Notes under the pieces: generated by a model | The model's database searches: none | Told to the model about the DNA's origin: nothing | Seen by the model: only the letters and a program-made list of their open reading frames with translations | Assembly (NCBI GenBank): GCA_002337145.1 | Contig: DDFK01000003.1 | Span: 124,001-188,000 of the forward strand | Direction of reading: 5' to 3' | DNA length: 64,000 nucleotides | Source of the DNA: Chitinophagaceae bacterium UBA1930 | GTDB taxonomy: Bacteria > Bacteroidota > Bacteroidia > Chitinophagales > Chitinophagaceae | Made by a program: the position numbers and the translations under genes | Shown here: positions 14,489 through 23,487 of the stretch, in pieces | Numbering within the stretch: position 1 is the stretch's first letter | How the letters are laid out: every line of letters begins with the position of its first letter

Positions 14489-17400
14489 CTACACTACTAC
14501 ATTGATCATCTTGTTTTTTACAAAAATGATTTTCTTGGGGGCTTTGCCCTCCAGCCATTTTTGTACAATTTCATTTTGCAACACAACAGGCTCCACATCT
14601 TTCTGTTCCACATCTATGGGGAAGGTAAGCGTGGTACGCATTTTACCATTGATGCTTACGGGGTATTCCTTAGAGCTTTCCGTTGTATAAGCTGCATTGT
14701 ACACAGGGTATGTTGCATCAATAATCAAACCCGTATTACCCAGTTCGCTCCAAAGTTCTTCTGCAATATGCGGGGCATAAGGCGTTAATAAAACCAATAG
14801 CTGTTCCAAAATTTCTTTCTTGTTGCACTTCAAATCTGCCAGTTCGTTTACGCAGACCATAAAAGCAGAAACAGCAGTGTTGTAAGAAAAACGTTCCGTA
14901 TCCTCATCAATTTTTTTGATGGTTTTGTGCAGCACTTTCAATTCTTCGGGGGTGGGTTTTTCATCTGTCCATACTTTACCCTTTACTTCATCAAAAAACA
15001 GACGCCATAGTTTTTTCAGAAAGCGGTGCACGCCTTCAATGCCCTTGGTATCCCATGGTTTGCTTTGTTCTACAGGGCCGAGGAACATTTCGTACATGCG
15101 GAAAGTATCGGCTCCGTATTGGTTACACAGGTCATCTGGATTAACTGTGTTGTATTTGGATTTGGACATTTTTTCTGTTTCTGCTCCACAGATGTATTTA
15201 CCATCTTCTTCAAAAAGAAATTTGGCATTAGCATATTCTCCATTTTTCCATTTTTTAAATGCCTCTACATCTAATTCAAAGCCATCAACAATATTTACAT
15301 CAACGTGAATAGCATCTGTCCCTTCATCACCAAATAAGCCTAATTGTTTAGATGAAGCAAAATATTTTATCTGCTTGCTACTGTTTGATAAATAACTGAT
15401 GTTATCTCTTAAAATCTTAGTTAAGAAATTAATCAAATCCCCAGTTCTATATTTTTCAAGTATTTCATAATTGCTAATAATACTGAATTGATACATTTCT
15501 GTTTCTTTGCTCCAATATCTCTTAGTATCATTTTTGTCGATGCGTGAATTCCCAGTGACCTCAATCGCAACTTGTTTTTTATGAGAAACAAAATCAATTT
15601 TTGAATTAGGGCTATTTTGAAAATCATACTCTGCGAAATGAGTATGTAGAACATCTGCAAGTAATTTTTCTACTCCTCTCCCATTTATCCTATACACAAA
15701 CCTACTACTCCCCTGTATCATCCCCTGGTTCAACAGCTTCTTAAACGGTTCATCAAAACCAATGTAACCCAAGTCGTATAATACTTTCGTCCACATACGG
15801 CTGTAGAGCAAATGCCCAACTGCATGTTCGGTACCGCCAATATACAGGTCAACACTGTTCCAGTAATCGCTTGCTTTACGGTCAACAAAAGCTTCGCTGT
15901 TATTGGGATCCATGTAACGTAAAAAATACCAGCTACTACCAGCATAGCCCGGCATGGTGCTGGTTTCCCTTCTGCCTTCGGGTGTGTTTACCCAATCGGT
16001 TATGTTGGCCAATGGGCCTTCGCCTTCGGGGCCAGGACCATATTTTGCTACATGCGGTAGTTCAAGCGGCAGTTCCTTTTCATCCAGTTGCTTGGCAATA
16101 CCATTCTCCCAAATAATCGGGAAAGGCTCGCCCCAATAACGTTGGCGGCTAAAGCCTGCATCACGCATTTTAAAGTTTACCTTTCTTTTGCCAATGCCCA
16201 TTTCTTCAATCTTGTTATTGGCAACAGCTATGGCATCCTTCATCAATAGACCATTTAGGAAACCACTGTTTTCCAAAGTTGCTTCTTTGGTTGGGTTGGC
16301 TTCGGTACCATTAAAGCTACTGCCAATAATATTGGTGATGGGAATATTGAAATGCTGTGCAAACTTAAAGTCACGTTCATCGCCGCAAGGCACGGCCATA
16401 ATGGCTCCTGTACCATAACCGGCCAGTACATATTCTGCAATCCAAATAGGAATCTCTGTTCCATTAAAAGGGTTGATGGCATAAGCACCTGTAAAACAAC
16501 CAGAAATCTGTTTCACTTCGGCCTGTCTTTCCCTATCGCTGCGGCTTTTTACATAGGTGATGTAGTCGTTTACCGCTTCGGTTTGTTCGGCTGATTTTAT
16601 TTCATTCACCAGATCAAGCTCAGGGGCAAGCACCATAAAATCCACACCAAAAATGGTATCGGGACGGGTAGTATATACTTTCAGTTTTTTATTGGAACCC
16701 TTGATGTCAAAATCAATCTCTGCACCCTCGCTCCTGCCGATCCAGTTGCGTTGCATTTCTTTCATGCTATCGCTAAAGTCCACTGTTTCCAGGCCCTGCA
16801 GCAACCTGTCGGCATAGGCCGTGATACGCAGGTACCATTGACGCATTTTCTTTTTAACAACAGGATGGCCGCCACGTTCGCTTACCCCATTTACCACTTC
16901 ATCGTTGGCCAGTACGGTGCCCAATGCTTCGCACCAGTTCACTTCACCAAAAGAAGAAAAGGCCAAACGGCGTTTCATTAATACTTCTTCTTTTTCCAGT
17001 TCAGTAAACCCGTTCCACTGTTCGGCAGTGAAATGCTTGTTGCCCTTGGTGCTGTATTTTTCAACCAGTTCTGTAATGGGTCTTGCTTTTTGCTGTGTAT
17101 TGCAGAAATAGCTGTTGAACAGTTCGAGGAATATTTTCTGTGTCCACTTATAATAGTTAGGGTCGCTGGTCTGTACTTCGCGTTCCCAATCGTAGCAGAA
17201 ACCAATTTTATCCAATTGGCTCTTAAAAGTGGCAATGTTCTTTTTGGTGGTTTCTGCGGGATGTTGCCCCGTTTCAATGGCATACTGTTCTGCTGGCAGG
17301 CCAAAGCTGTCAAAACCCATAGGATGCAGTACGTTAAAGCCTTTTAGCCTTTTGTACCTGCTGTAGATATCGCTGGCAATATAACCCAACGGGTGCCCTA

Positions 17401-17545
17401 CGTGCAGGCCTGCACCGCTTGGGTAGGGAAACATATCCAATACATAGTATTTGGGTTTATCGCTATTGTTTGAAACCCTGTAAGCATTTGTCTGTTTCCA
17501 ATGCTCTTGCCATTTTTTTTCTATGTCCCTGAACTTGTATTCCAT
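14489..17545 (-). CDS. leuS: Leucine--tRNA ligase with an internal insertion
   Basis: This enzyme charges tRNA-Leu. The product has 1018 residues, about 100 longer than expected for this family. Visible are the HIGH-type motif in YPSGAGLHVGHPLGY near the N-terminus, the editing domain with TTRPDTIFGVDFM and AVPCGDERD, and the KMSKS loop in EKMSKSKYNTVNPDD. The catalytic parts all look intact, so the gene is probably functional. Between FVYRING (to residue 622) and the conserved AIHVDVNIV (from 745) lies a foreign-looking A+T-rich segment, described separately. A long run of minus-strand codons with normal composition surrounds it. The gene stands alone, with convergent EamA and divergent ftsX. 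Confidence 0.96.
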   Translation of the reverse strand: MEYKFRDIEKKWQEHWKQTNAYRVSNNSDKPKYYVLDMFPYPSGAGLHVGHPLGYIASDIYSRYKRLKGFNVLHPMGFDSFGLPAEQYAIETGQHPAETTKKNIATFKSQLDKIGFCYDWEREVQTSDPNYYKWTQKIFLELFNSYFCNTQQKARPITELVEKYSTKGNKHFTAEQWNGFTELEKEEVLMKRRLAFSSFGEVNWCEALGTVLANDEVVNGVSERGGHPVVKKKMRQWYLRITAYADRLLQGLETVDFSDSMKEMQRNWIGRSEGAEIDFDIKGSNKKLKVYTTRPDTIFGVDFMVLAPELDLVNEIKSAEQTEAVNDYITYVKSRSDRERQAEVKQISGCFTGAYAINPFNGTEIPIWIAEYVLAGYGTGAIMAVPCGDERDFKFAQHFNIPITNIIGSSFNGTEANPTKEATLENSGFLNGLLMKDAIAVANNKIEEMGIGKRKVNFKMRDAGFSRQRYWGEPFPIIWENGIAKQLDEKELPLELPHVAKYGPGPEGEGPLANITDWVNTPEGRRETSTMPGYAGSSWYFLRYMDPNNSEAFVDRKASDYWNSVDLYIGGTEHAVGHLLYSRMWTKVLYDLGYIGFDEPFKKLLNQGMIQGSSRFVYRINGRGVEKLLADVLHTHFAEYDFQNSPNSKIDFVSHKKQVAIEVTGNSRIDKNDTKRYWSKETEMYQFSIISNYEILEKYRTGDLINFLTKILRDNISYLSNSSKQIKYFASSKQLGLFGDEGTDAIHVDVNIVDGFELDVEAFKKWKNGEYANAKFLFEEDGKYICGAETEKMSKSKYNTVNPDDLCNQYGADTFRMYEMFLGPVEQSKPWDTKGIEGVHRFLKKLWRLFFDEVKGKVWTDEKPTPEELKVLHKTIKKIDEDTERFSYNTAVSAFMVCVNELADLKCNKKEILEQLLVLLTPYAPHIAEELWSELGNTGLIIDATYPVYNAAYTTESSKEYPVSINGKMRTTLTFPIDVEQKDVEPVVLQNEIVQKWLEGKAPKKIIFVKNKMINVVV
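15320..15682 (-). other. A+T-rich in-frame insertion in leuS, possible PD-(D/E)XK-like domain
   Basis: Residues about 622-742 of LeuRS replace what I expect to be a loop of roughly 15 residues. The segment contains KIDFVSHKKQVAIEVTGN (D651, E662) and DTKRYWSKE. It lines up with DFYCHSKKLVIELDG and EVKRYDEE in the DUF559 domain fused to ArgB in this same window. The acid spacing is close to that of PD-(D/E)XK nucleases. The insert is visibly more A+T-rich than flanking leuS. Domain identity is inferred. A plain lineage-specific insert is the alternative. Confidence 0.6.
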
Positions 17546-17836
17546 CGTTGTTGATGTATGGTTTTGATCTGTAATTTATGGTTTGCAATCTGAAGGACCG
17601 TAAATAGTTGTGACCTGCAATTCACGTTGCTGCGTACGGTTCCGAACCCCGATGTGTGCGAAGCCGGGAACGATGATGGATGCACTGTTGCCGGTAACAA
17701 AAATTTCTCTAACAAAACTTTAACCGCCGGCATGCAGCTTACCGATAATCTATATCAACAATTCGCCGTTATAGTGTGTGCAAATGTAGGTGATTGCGTT
17801 ACATTTGCAACCGTTGTAAACCTCTAAAATGAAACC
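17546..17836. other. Divergent leuS/ftsX intergenic region with degenerate heptamer array
   Basis: No gene is seen. From about 17550 to 17600 the plus strand shows a loose 7-base period (GTATGGT, TTTGATC, TGTAATT, TATGGTT, TGCAATC). Near ftsX there is an inverted repeat, GCAAATGTA and TACATTTGC, at about 17780-17809. The middle 150 bases hold nothing that I recognise. Confidence 0.5.
17800..17807 (+). promoter_or_regulatory. Probable -7 element of the ftsX promoter
   Basis: TACATTTG matches TANNTTTG and lies 29 bases before the ftsX ATG. The expected -33 TTTG is only weakly matched (TGTG at about 17777-17780). The element is also the right arm of an inverted repeat, so a regulator could cover it. 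Confidence 0.4.
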
Positions 17837-18712
17837 ATGGCAACAGCAGGAAAATCTTCATTAAAGCGTAGCAGCCCCAATTACGTAAACAGTATTGTAG
17901 GTGTGGCACTGGTATTATTGATGATGGGCATTATGGGCTGGATTTTTTTGAACAGCAAGGAGATTGGCAATAAACTGAAAGAGGACATACGCATAAACGT
18001 GTACCTGCGTACACTGAACAAGGATACCATTGGGCAGATTCAGCAGTACATTGCATCGCAGCCTTATGCAAAAGATGTGAAGTACATTAATAAGGAGGCG
18101 GCCAAGGAAATATGGAACAAGGAGAACAATGAGGACTGGGCGAAGATACTGGACTATAACCCCTTGCCAGAGAGCATTGATTTTAACGCAAAATCGGCCT
18201 ATGTAAACAAAGACAGCCTGGATGTGATTGTAAAGAACATTACTACTGCCTATGGCAACCAGGTTACTGATGTGAACTACCCTACCGTGCTTACCACAAG
18301 TCTTGATAAGAAAGCGAAACAGATCGGATTGATATTTCTGGTAATTGCCGTGATACTGTGCATTATTGTAATTGTGAGTATTGACAATACGATTAAGCTG
18401 GCCATGTTCAGCAACCGTTTCCTGATCAAGACCATGCAGATGGTGGGTGCAACCCGCAGCTTCATTGCCAAACCGATGAATGTTAGGGCTATCATCAATG
18501 GTTTAATCAGCGGGTTGATAGCGGTGATACTGCTGTTTGTATTGATTGGCTGGGCGGAGAACCAGTTTCCGGACCTGAAGCAGATTAGGGACACCAAACT
18601 GACCATTATTCTTTTTGGCGGCATGATATTGATTGGTATTGCCATTTCGTGGTTCAGTACACAAAGAAGCGTATTGAAGTATTTGAAAATGAAACTGGAC
18701 GATTTGTATTAG
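17837..18712 (+). CDS. ftsX: Cell division protein FtsX
   Basis: This 291-residue membrane protein has the FtsX layout: one N-terminal helix (about residues 19-36), a large extracytoplasmic domain (about 40-160), then three helices in the C-terminal half with the FtsX/MacB core (SIDNTIKLAMFSNRFLIKTMQMVGATRSFIAKPM). With the ATPase FtsE it regulates cell-wall hydrolases at the septum. ftsE is not in the window. The downstream DUF3098 and uppP genes on the same strand form an arrangement common in Bacteroidota, which links division to cell-wall precursor recycling. Confidence 0.93.
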   Translation: MATAGKSSLKRSSPNYVNSIVGVALVLLMMGIMGWIFLNSKEIGNKLKEDIRINVYLRTLNKDTIGQIQQYIASQPYAKDVKYINKEAAKEIWNKENNEDWAKILDYNPLPESIDFNAKSAYVNKDSLDVIVKNITTAYGNQVTDVNYPTVLTTSLDKKAKQIGLIFLVIAVILCIIVIVSIDNTIKLAMFSNRFLIKTMQMVGATRSFIAKPMNVRAIINGLISGLIAVILLFVLIGWAENQFPDLKQIRDTKLTIILFGGMILIGIAISWFSTQRSVLKYLKMKLDDLY

Positions 18713-18761
18713 GATGGGCGGTAGGCCATAGACGGTAGACGATGGACCGTAGCTACCGGAC
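18713..18761. repeat. Heptamer tandem array (about seven units)
   Basis: Just after the ftsX stop, successive 7-base units read GATGGGC, GGTAGGC, CATAGAC, GGTAGAC, GATGGAC, CGTAGCT and ACCGGAC. The period of seven is clear and the units are degenerate. It lies between ftsX and the DUF3098 gene. Confidence 0.6.
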
Positions 18762-18836
18762 CAGAACAATTAACATGGCCGCTTGTATACCAACTATTGA
18801 CTTTTTACTATATTGCACTTCTCAAAAAAGCAAACA

Positions 18837-19088
18837 ATGAGCAACAAAACAACAAAGGAATCAACATCACTTTTTACCAAGGACAATTATATATGGATGG
18901 GTATTGGTGCCGTAATTATAGCCTTGGGCATGTTTTTAATGAGTGGTGGCAAGAACCAGGACCCGAATGTGTATGATTACAATGTGGTGTACAGCTTTAC
19001 CCGTGTTACTGTTGCCCCTATTTTGATACTGTTGGGTTTTGTGGTAGAGATATATGCGATATTCAAAAAGCCAAAAACTACGGCTTAA
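18837..19088 (+). CDS. DUF3098-family small membrane protein
   Basis: The ATG at 18837 gives 83 residues (MSNKTTKEST...) and is preferred to an upstream in-frame start at 18813. There are two membrane helices, IWMGIGAVIIALGMFLMS and VAPILILLGFVVEIYAIF, separated by a loop with KNQDPNVYDYNVVYSFTR. This matches the DUF3098 family, found in Bacteroidota next to ftsX and uppP. The biochemical role is unknown. Position suggests a link to division or envelope synthesis. A terminator follows within 30 bases. Confidence 0.85.
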   Translation: MSNKTTKESTSLFTKDNYIWMGIGAVIIALGMFLMSGGKNQDPNVYDYNVVYSFTRVTVAPILILLGFVVEIYAIFKKPKTTA

Positions 19089-19110
19089 TTGATTGATATG
19101 ATTATTGTAT

Positions 19111-19135
19111 AGCGGTGCTCGTCACCGCTTTTTTG
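19111..19135 (+). terminator. Intrinsic terminator after the DUF3098 gene
   Basis: AGCGGTG and CACCGCT form a 7-bp stem with a CTCGT loop, followed by six T residues. Confidence 0.85.
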
Positions 19136-19166
19136 TTTCTTTCTTAAACTGCTTAACCAACTTTTA

Positions 19167-19961
19167 ATGAATACCATTCAATCCATCATCATTGCCATTA
19201 TTGAAGGGCTTACGGAATTTCTGCCTATCTCTTCTACGGCCCACATGAAAATTGCCAACCCTTTATTGGGTGTTACCAGCAACCCTTTTACCGACCTGTT
19301 TGAAATCGTGATTCAATTGGCAGCTATTTTAAGTGTTGTTACGGTGTATTGGAAAAGGTTTTTCGATTTTAAAAAGTTCAGTTTTTATATAAAGCTTGTT
19401 GTGGCAGTTGTACCTGCATTGATTGGTGGCGTGCTGCTGAAAAAGCATATTGACAGTGCATTGAGCAACCTGACCTTTATTGCGTTTGTAATGATTGGTG
19501 GTGGTGTGCTGCTGCTGTTTATTGATAAACTGTTTACCAAGAATACCATTCAGGAAGAAGAAAAAATCACTTACCCCAAAGCATTTGTTATTGGCTGCTT
19601 TCAGGTATTGAGTATTGTATTGCCCGGTTTAAGCAGAAGTGCCGCAACCATTGTGGGTGGTATGAGCCAAAGGCTTACACGCAAGCTGGCTGCCGAGTTT
19701 TCATTTTTCCTGGCCGTACCAACCATGGTAGCCGCATCTGCCAAAAGCTTTTTAGATGTTTATAAGGAACATCCCGAAGTATTGGTGAAGGACAATTTTG
19801 CAACCTTGGGCCTAGGTGCGGTAGTTGCTTATATAGTGGCCTTGTTAGCTATCCGCTTCTTTATCGGTTACTTACAGAAACATGGTTTCAAAATATTTGG
19901 CTGGTACCGCATTGCTTTGGGTATTGTGGTTTTGTTGTTGATTCATTTTCATCATATTTAA
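19167..19961 (+). CDS. uppP: Undecaprenyl-diphosphate phosphatase UppP (BacA)
   Basis: This membrane enzyme removes one phosphate from undecaprenyl diphosphate so that the lipid carrier can be reused for peptidoglycan and other envelope polymers. The 264 residues are normal for the family. Both active-site motifs are present: EGLTEFLPISSTAHM near the N-terminus and VLPGLSRSAATIVGGM in the middle, with about seven or eight helices. The usual GxSRSG reads GLSRSA here, a mild deviation. It sits in the ftsX-DUF3098-uppP cluster, with a strong terminator after it. Confidence 0.95.
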   Translation: MNTIQSIIIAIIEGLTEFLPISSTAHMKIANPLLGVTSNPFTDLFEIVIQLAAILSVVTVYWKRFFDFKKFSFYIKLVVAVVPALIGGVLLKKHIDSALSNLTFIAFVMIGGGVLLLFIDKLFTKNTIQEEEKITYPKAFVIGCFQVLSIVLPGLSRSAATIVGGMSQRLTRKLAAEFSFFLAVPTMVAASAKSFLDVYKEHPEVLVKDNFATLGLGAVVAYIVALLAIRFFIGYLQKHGFKIFGWYRIALGIVVLLLIHFHHI

Positions 19962-20004
19962 TACCCAAGAATATTTAATTGTTATTGATTACACCTGGTT
20001 TATT

Positions 20005-20040
20005 AAAGCACTGCAATGGTTTGCAGTGCTTTCTTTTTTA
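20005..20040 (+). terminator. Intrinsic terminator after uppP
   Basis: AAAGCACTGCAA and TTGCAGTGCTTT form a 12-bp stem with a TGGT loop, followed by CTTTTTT. Its position rules out the earliest possible start of the following MFS gene. Confidence 0.9.
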
Positions 20041-20081
20041 TAAGCATTGAAATGCTATCTTTAAAACCCAAAACAAATTGC

Positions 20082-21395
20082 ATGCAGACCGCACCCAAAA
20101 AAGTGATCAATGCCTGGGCCATGTACGACTGGGCAAACAGTGTATATAACCTGGTGATTACGTCTACCATGTTTCCTGCTTATTACGAAGCGGTAACTTC
20201 TACCAAAACAGATAACCATGTTACGTTTTTAGGAAGGACGTTTGTGAATACTTCTTTATACAACTATGCATTGGGTTTTGCCTTTCTGATAGTGGCTATC
20301 ATGTCGCCCATATTATCGTCTATTGCCGATTATAAGGGAAACAAAAAAGCGTTTCTCCGTTTCTTTTGCACCCTGGGCAGCATAGCTTGTAGTGGCCTTT
20401 TCTTTTTTACAAAAGACACGCTTGGCTTAGGGATAGTGCTGTTGATACTCGCCTGCATCGGTTACTGGAGCAGCCTTGTTTTTTACAATGCATACCTGCC
20501 AGAAATTGCTGCAGAAGAAGATCAGGACCGTGTAAGTGCCAAAGGTTTTGCCATGGGTTATATTGGTAGTGTATTGTTACAGGTAGTATGTTTTGTGCTT
20601 TTATTTAAGCGTACCCTATTTGGCATTGCACCGGATAATGAGTCACTTCCTTTACAAATTTCTTTTTTATTGGTAGGTATCTGGTGGTTTGGCTTTGCAC
20701 AAAGAACCTTGAAAATTTTACCGAATGGCATTCCTAATGCGAAGCGACCCGATAAAAATATTTTCGCCAATGGTTTCATTGAACTGAACAAAGTATGGAA
20801 CCAATTAAAGAGTTTGCCGGTTTTAAAAAGGTTCCTGTTCGCTTTTTTCTTTTACAATATGGGAGTTCAAACGGTAATGCTTGCTGCTACTTTATATGGC
20901 AAGAGCGAGTTGGCTATTCCTGTAGAAAATCTCATTGTATCTATTTTAGTTATACAGTTAGTAGCTATACCCGGTGCAACTTTAATGTCCAAACTTTCGG
21001 GCAAGATAGGCAATCTGCAAACCTTAATGATTGTGGTAGCAATATGGATAGGGCTTTGCATTGGTGGTTACCTTTTACCCAAAGGAAACGTAAATGCGTT
21101 CTATTGTTTGGCTGCAGCCGTAGGTTTTGTGATGGGTGGCATACAATCGTTAAGCCGCTCCACTTATGCCAAACTTATGCCCCAAACAAAAGACACAACT
21201 TCGTTCTTTAGTTTTTTTGACGTTACCGAAAAAATTGCGATTGTAATAGGTATGTTCAGTTACGGGTTTATTACCGAACTTGCCGGTGGGTCTCAACGGA
21301 ACTCTGTATTGTCGCTTACGGCACTTTTTATTGTCGGATTGCTACTATTGGCTTATACCATAAAAGCTCAAAACAAAAAAGATGCAGTTATATAG
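20082..21395 (+). CDS. MFS transporter, UMF1/Atg22-like family
   Basis: I use the ATG at 20082 (437 residues), because the earlier in-frame start lies within the uppP terminator. The protein has about 12 hydrophobic helices. It starts with VINAWAMYDWANSVYNLVITSTMFPAYY, the hallmark of the UMF1/Atg22-like branch of the major facilitator superfamily, and also has GGIQSLSRSTYAKLMP. Fungal Atg22 exports amino acids from vacuoles. The substrate of bacterial members is unknown. The stop overlaps the start of the MBL-fold gene by 14 bases, so the two are probably cotranscribed. Confidence 0.9.
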   Translation: MQTAPKKVINAWAMYDWANSVYNLVITSTMFPAYYEAVTSTKTDNHVTFLGRTFVNTSLYNYALGFAFLIVAIMSPILSSIADYKGNKKAFLRFFCTLGSIACSGLFFFTKDTLGLGIVLLILACIGYWSSLVFYNAYLPEIAAEEDQDRVSAKGFAMGYIGSVLLQVVCFVLLFKRTLFGIAPDNESLPLQISFLLVGIWWFGFAQRTLKILPNGIPNAKRPDKNIFANGFIELNKVWNQLKSLPVLKRFLFAFFFYNMGVQTVMLAATLYGKSELAIPVENLIVSILVIQLVAIPGATLMSKLSGKIGNLQTLMIVVAIWIGLCIGGYLLPKGNVNAFYCLAAAVGFVMGGIQSLSRSTYAKLMPQTKDTTSFFSFFDVTEKIAIVIGMFSYGFITELAGGSQRNSVLSLTALFIVGLLLLAYTIKAQNKKDAVI

Positions 21396-22245
21396 TATTG
21401 AAACAGGCAAGTTTAAACTGGATGGTGGTGCCATGTTTGGCGTTGTACCCAAAAGTATGTGGAACAAGCTGAACCCATCCGATGAAAACAATATGTGCAG
21501 TTGGGCCTTGCGTTGTTTGTTGATTGAAGATGGCAACAGGCTTATTCTTGTTGATAATGGAATGGGCAATAAACAAGATGCAAAATTTTTTGGTCATTAT
21601 TATCTGCATGGTGATGATACATTGGACAAGTCTTTGGCAAAGCATGGTTTTAGCAAAGATGACATTACAGATGTATTGTTGACGCATCTTCATTTTGACC
21701 ATTGTGGCGGAAGCATTGAACGTGTAAACGATCAACTTGTTCCTGCTTTTAAGAATGCTGTTTACTGGAGCAATGAAGCACATTGGCAATGGGCCGTACA
21801 GCCAAATGCAAGAGAAAAAGCATCTTTTTTAAAAGAGAATATTTTACCCATTGAAGAAAGTGGGCAATTGCGGTTTATTAAAACACCCACTATTATAGAT
21901 GATACACGGTTAGGCGAAACGGCATTCATGAATGATTTTTCCATCCGTTTTGTAAGTGGCCATACCAATATGATGATGTTGCCACAGCTTAATTATAAAG
22001 GAAGGACCATTGTTTATATGGCCGACCTTTTACCCAGTGTTGCACATATGCCTTTGCCTTATGTAATGGCTTATGATATGTTTCCATTAACTACACTAAA
22101 TGAAAAGAAATCGTTTTTAAACGAGGCGGTTGAAAAAGACTATGTTCTTTTCTTTGAACATGACCCAGTAAACGAATGCTGCTCTTTACAGCTTACTGAT
22201 AAGGGCATCAGGCCAAAAGACATTTTTACGCTAGCTGAATTATAA
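21382..22245 (+). CDS. MBL-fold metallo-hydrolase
   Basis: This 287-residue protein has the metallo-beta-lactamase fold signature LLTHLHFDHCGG (HxHxDH) at about residues 95-106. A later metal ligand His sits in VSGHTNMMM and a further one in FFEHDP near the C-terminus, so a di-metal site is likely. It resembles the quorum-quenching lactonase and general hydrolase branch, but the substrate cannot be read. No signal peptide is present. Its start overlaps the MFS gene, so transport and hydrolysis of the same compound is possible but unproven. Confidence 0.9.
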   Translation: MQLYSIETGKFKLDGGAMFGVVPKSMWNKLNPSDENNMCSWALRCLLIEDGNRLILVDNGMGNKQDAKFFGHYYLHGDDTLDKSLAKHGFSKDDITDVLLTHLHFDHCGGSIERVNDQLVPAFKNAVYWSNEAHWQWAVQPNAREKASFLKENILPIEESGQLRFIKTPTIIDDTRLGETAFMNDFSIRFVSGHTNMMMLPQLNYKGRTIVYMADLLPSVAHMPLPYVMAYDMFPLTTLNEKKSFLNEAVEKDYVLFFEHDPVNECCSLQLTDKGIRPKDIFTLAEL

Positions 22246-22268
22246 GATTTCCGTTCAATTATGCATAT

Positions 22269-22308
22269 AAAAGAAAAGGTGTTCAAATAGTTGAACACCT
22301 TTTCTTTT
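22269..22308. terminator. Bidirectional terminator between the MBL gene and gldN
   Basis: AAAGAAAAGGTGTTCAA and TTGAACACCTTTTCTTT pair around ATAG, with T-rich tails in both directions. This suits the convergent MBL and gldN genes. Confidence 0.9.
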
Positions 22309-22325
22309 ATGCTTTGTTTATGCTA

Positions 22326-23477
22326 TTAATAAGACCATAGATCCTGTTCGTAATTAAAGATTTTCTCTTTGATGTTTTCTGCTTCTAACAAGCGGAAAAG
22401 AGGATCTTTAATTGTTCTGGCCAATGTTAGATCTTTCGGATTATCAAGTGAAGACTTAATAATGGTGCTGCTAAAGAACCTTCCTTCAAATATTTCCTCC
22501 CATGTTTGCCGTGCTCCTGCATTTTTAGGATTGTATGCAAAATGTCGGGCTAAAGAAGTCCTGATATCTGGGTAATAAATCCAGAAAACCGGTTGATAAT
22601 AGTTATCCCCTACAGCAGGAGCGTTAGCCTTGCCTTTCAGTTTTTTAGCCATTTCAATAGCTCGTTGGTCTGGAGCCAAAGGAGCTATACCAATAATCCT
22701 TACCATCATCCTACTTGCTTCCCTGTCAAAAAACCATTGTTCCTTGATCCTGAATTTATAAACAGAATCCGGGGCAGGTGCTTTGCTACCTTTTTTCCAA
22801 GAAATTACGGTATCCAAAATATTCTCGTCTTCTAAACTTGGAGAATAAGTAGTATCCAGTTCCGAAGTTGTATTAGAAGATCTAGCCATCACTTCTGCAA
22901 AAGTTAATGGGGTAGTAAACCTGTCATCATCCGCAGAAAAAGCTACAATTGAATCATTCTTAATTGCATCTAAAAGAATGGAAAAGAACCTTTGGTCACC
23001 ATCATTTTCTTTTGCTCCGTAAATGAATGGGAGATTCATTTTTTCTCTCGCATCTATTTCCCTCCAAACAAATACACTATAAGTTGCATCGTCTTCCCTT
23101 ACAAAATCATAAGGCAAAGCTTTACGCTCATTTACAGAATTTGCTTGGTATCCAAAAGGATTACGTTTGCTGGGTTTCACATCTGCCCCATATTCTTTTG
23201 AACCTGCTGCAGGATCTTTGATGGTATCATAGATCTTTTTAGGTCTTGCCCCGGCCGGATTGGTACCGGTAGATGTGCTACCTGTACCAGTAGTATTGCC
23301 ACCACGACCTCTTTTGAAACCACCTTTACCAGTAGTATCAGTACCACCACCAGTATTAGTAGGCGTTGTTGTTGGCTTGGTTGTAGTAGTTGTTGTTTTA
23401 GGTTTTCTTTGCGCAAACAAAGAAGTAGAATACACAACCATAACCACAAGCCCTAAAATTAATGCTACCTTTTTCAT
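22326..23477 (-). CDS. gldN: Gliding motility / type IX secretion protein GldN (PorN)
   Basis: This is the periplasmic component that, with GldK, forms the ring-shaped complex of the type IX secretion system on the inner face of the outer membrane. The 383 residues start with a signal peptide ending LFAQ. A low-complexity Thr/Gly/Lys-rich linker follows (about 24-85). The GldN domain then has DDATYSVFVWREIDAREKMNLPF, EQWFFDREASRMMVRIIGIAPL and YQPVFWIYYPDIR. It is the last gene of gldKLMN and ends just before a terminator. The Thr-rich linker is longer than I would expect, but the domain looks complete. Confidence 0.95.
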   Translation of the reverse strand: MKKVALILGLVVMVVYSTSLFAQRKPKTTTTTTKPTTTPTNTGGGTDTTGKGGFKRGRGGNTTGTGSTSTGTNPAGARPKKIYDTIKDPAAGSKEYGADVKPSKRNPFGYQANSVNERKALPYDFVREDDATYSVFVWREIDAREKMNLPFIYGAKENDGDQRFFSILLDAIKNDSIVAFSADDDRFTTPLTFAEVMARSSNTTSELDTTYSPSLEDENILDTVISWKKGSKAPAPDSVYKFRIKEQWFFDREASRMMVRIIGIAPLAPDQRAIEMAKKLKGKANAPAVGDNYYQPVFWIYYPDIRTSLARHFAYNPKNAGARQTWEEIFEGRFFSSTIIKSSLDNPKDLTLARTIKDPLFRLLEAENIKEKIFNYEQDLWSY

Positions 23478-23487
23478 AAAAATTAAA

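Noticed and set aside
18713..18836. Short in-frame extension of the DUF3098 gene from 18813
   Set aside because: The extension adds MHFSKKQT before MSNKTTKEST. The internal ATG matches the family's usual length and leaves room for a leader after the heptamer array.
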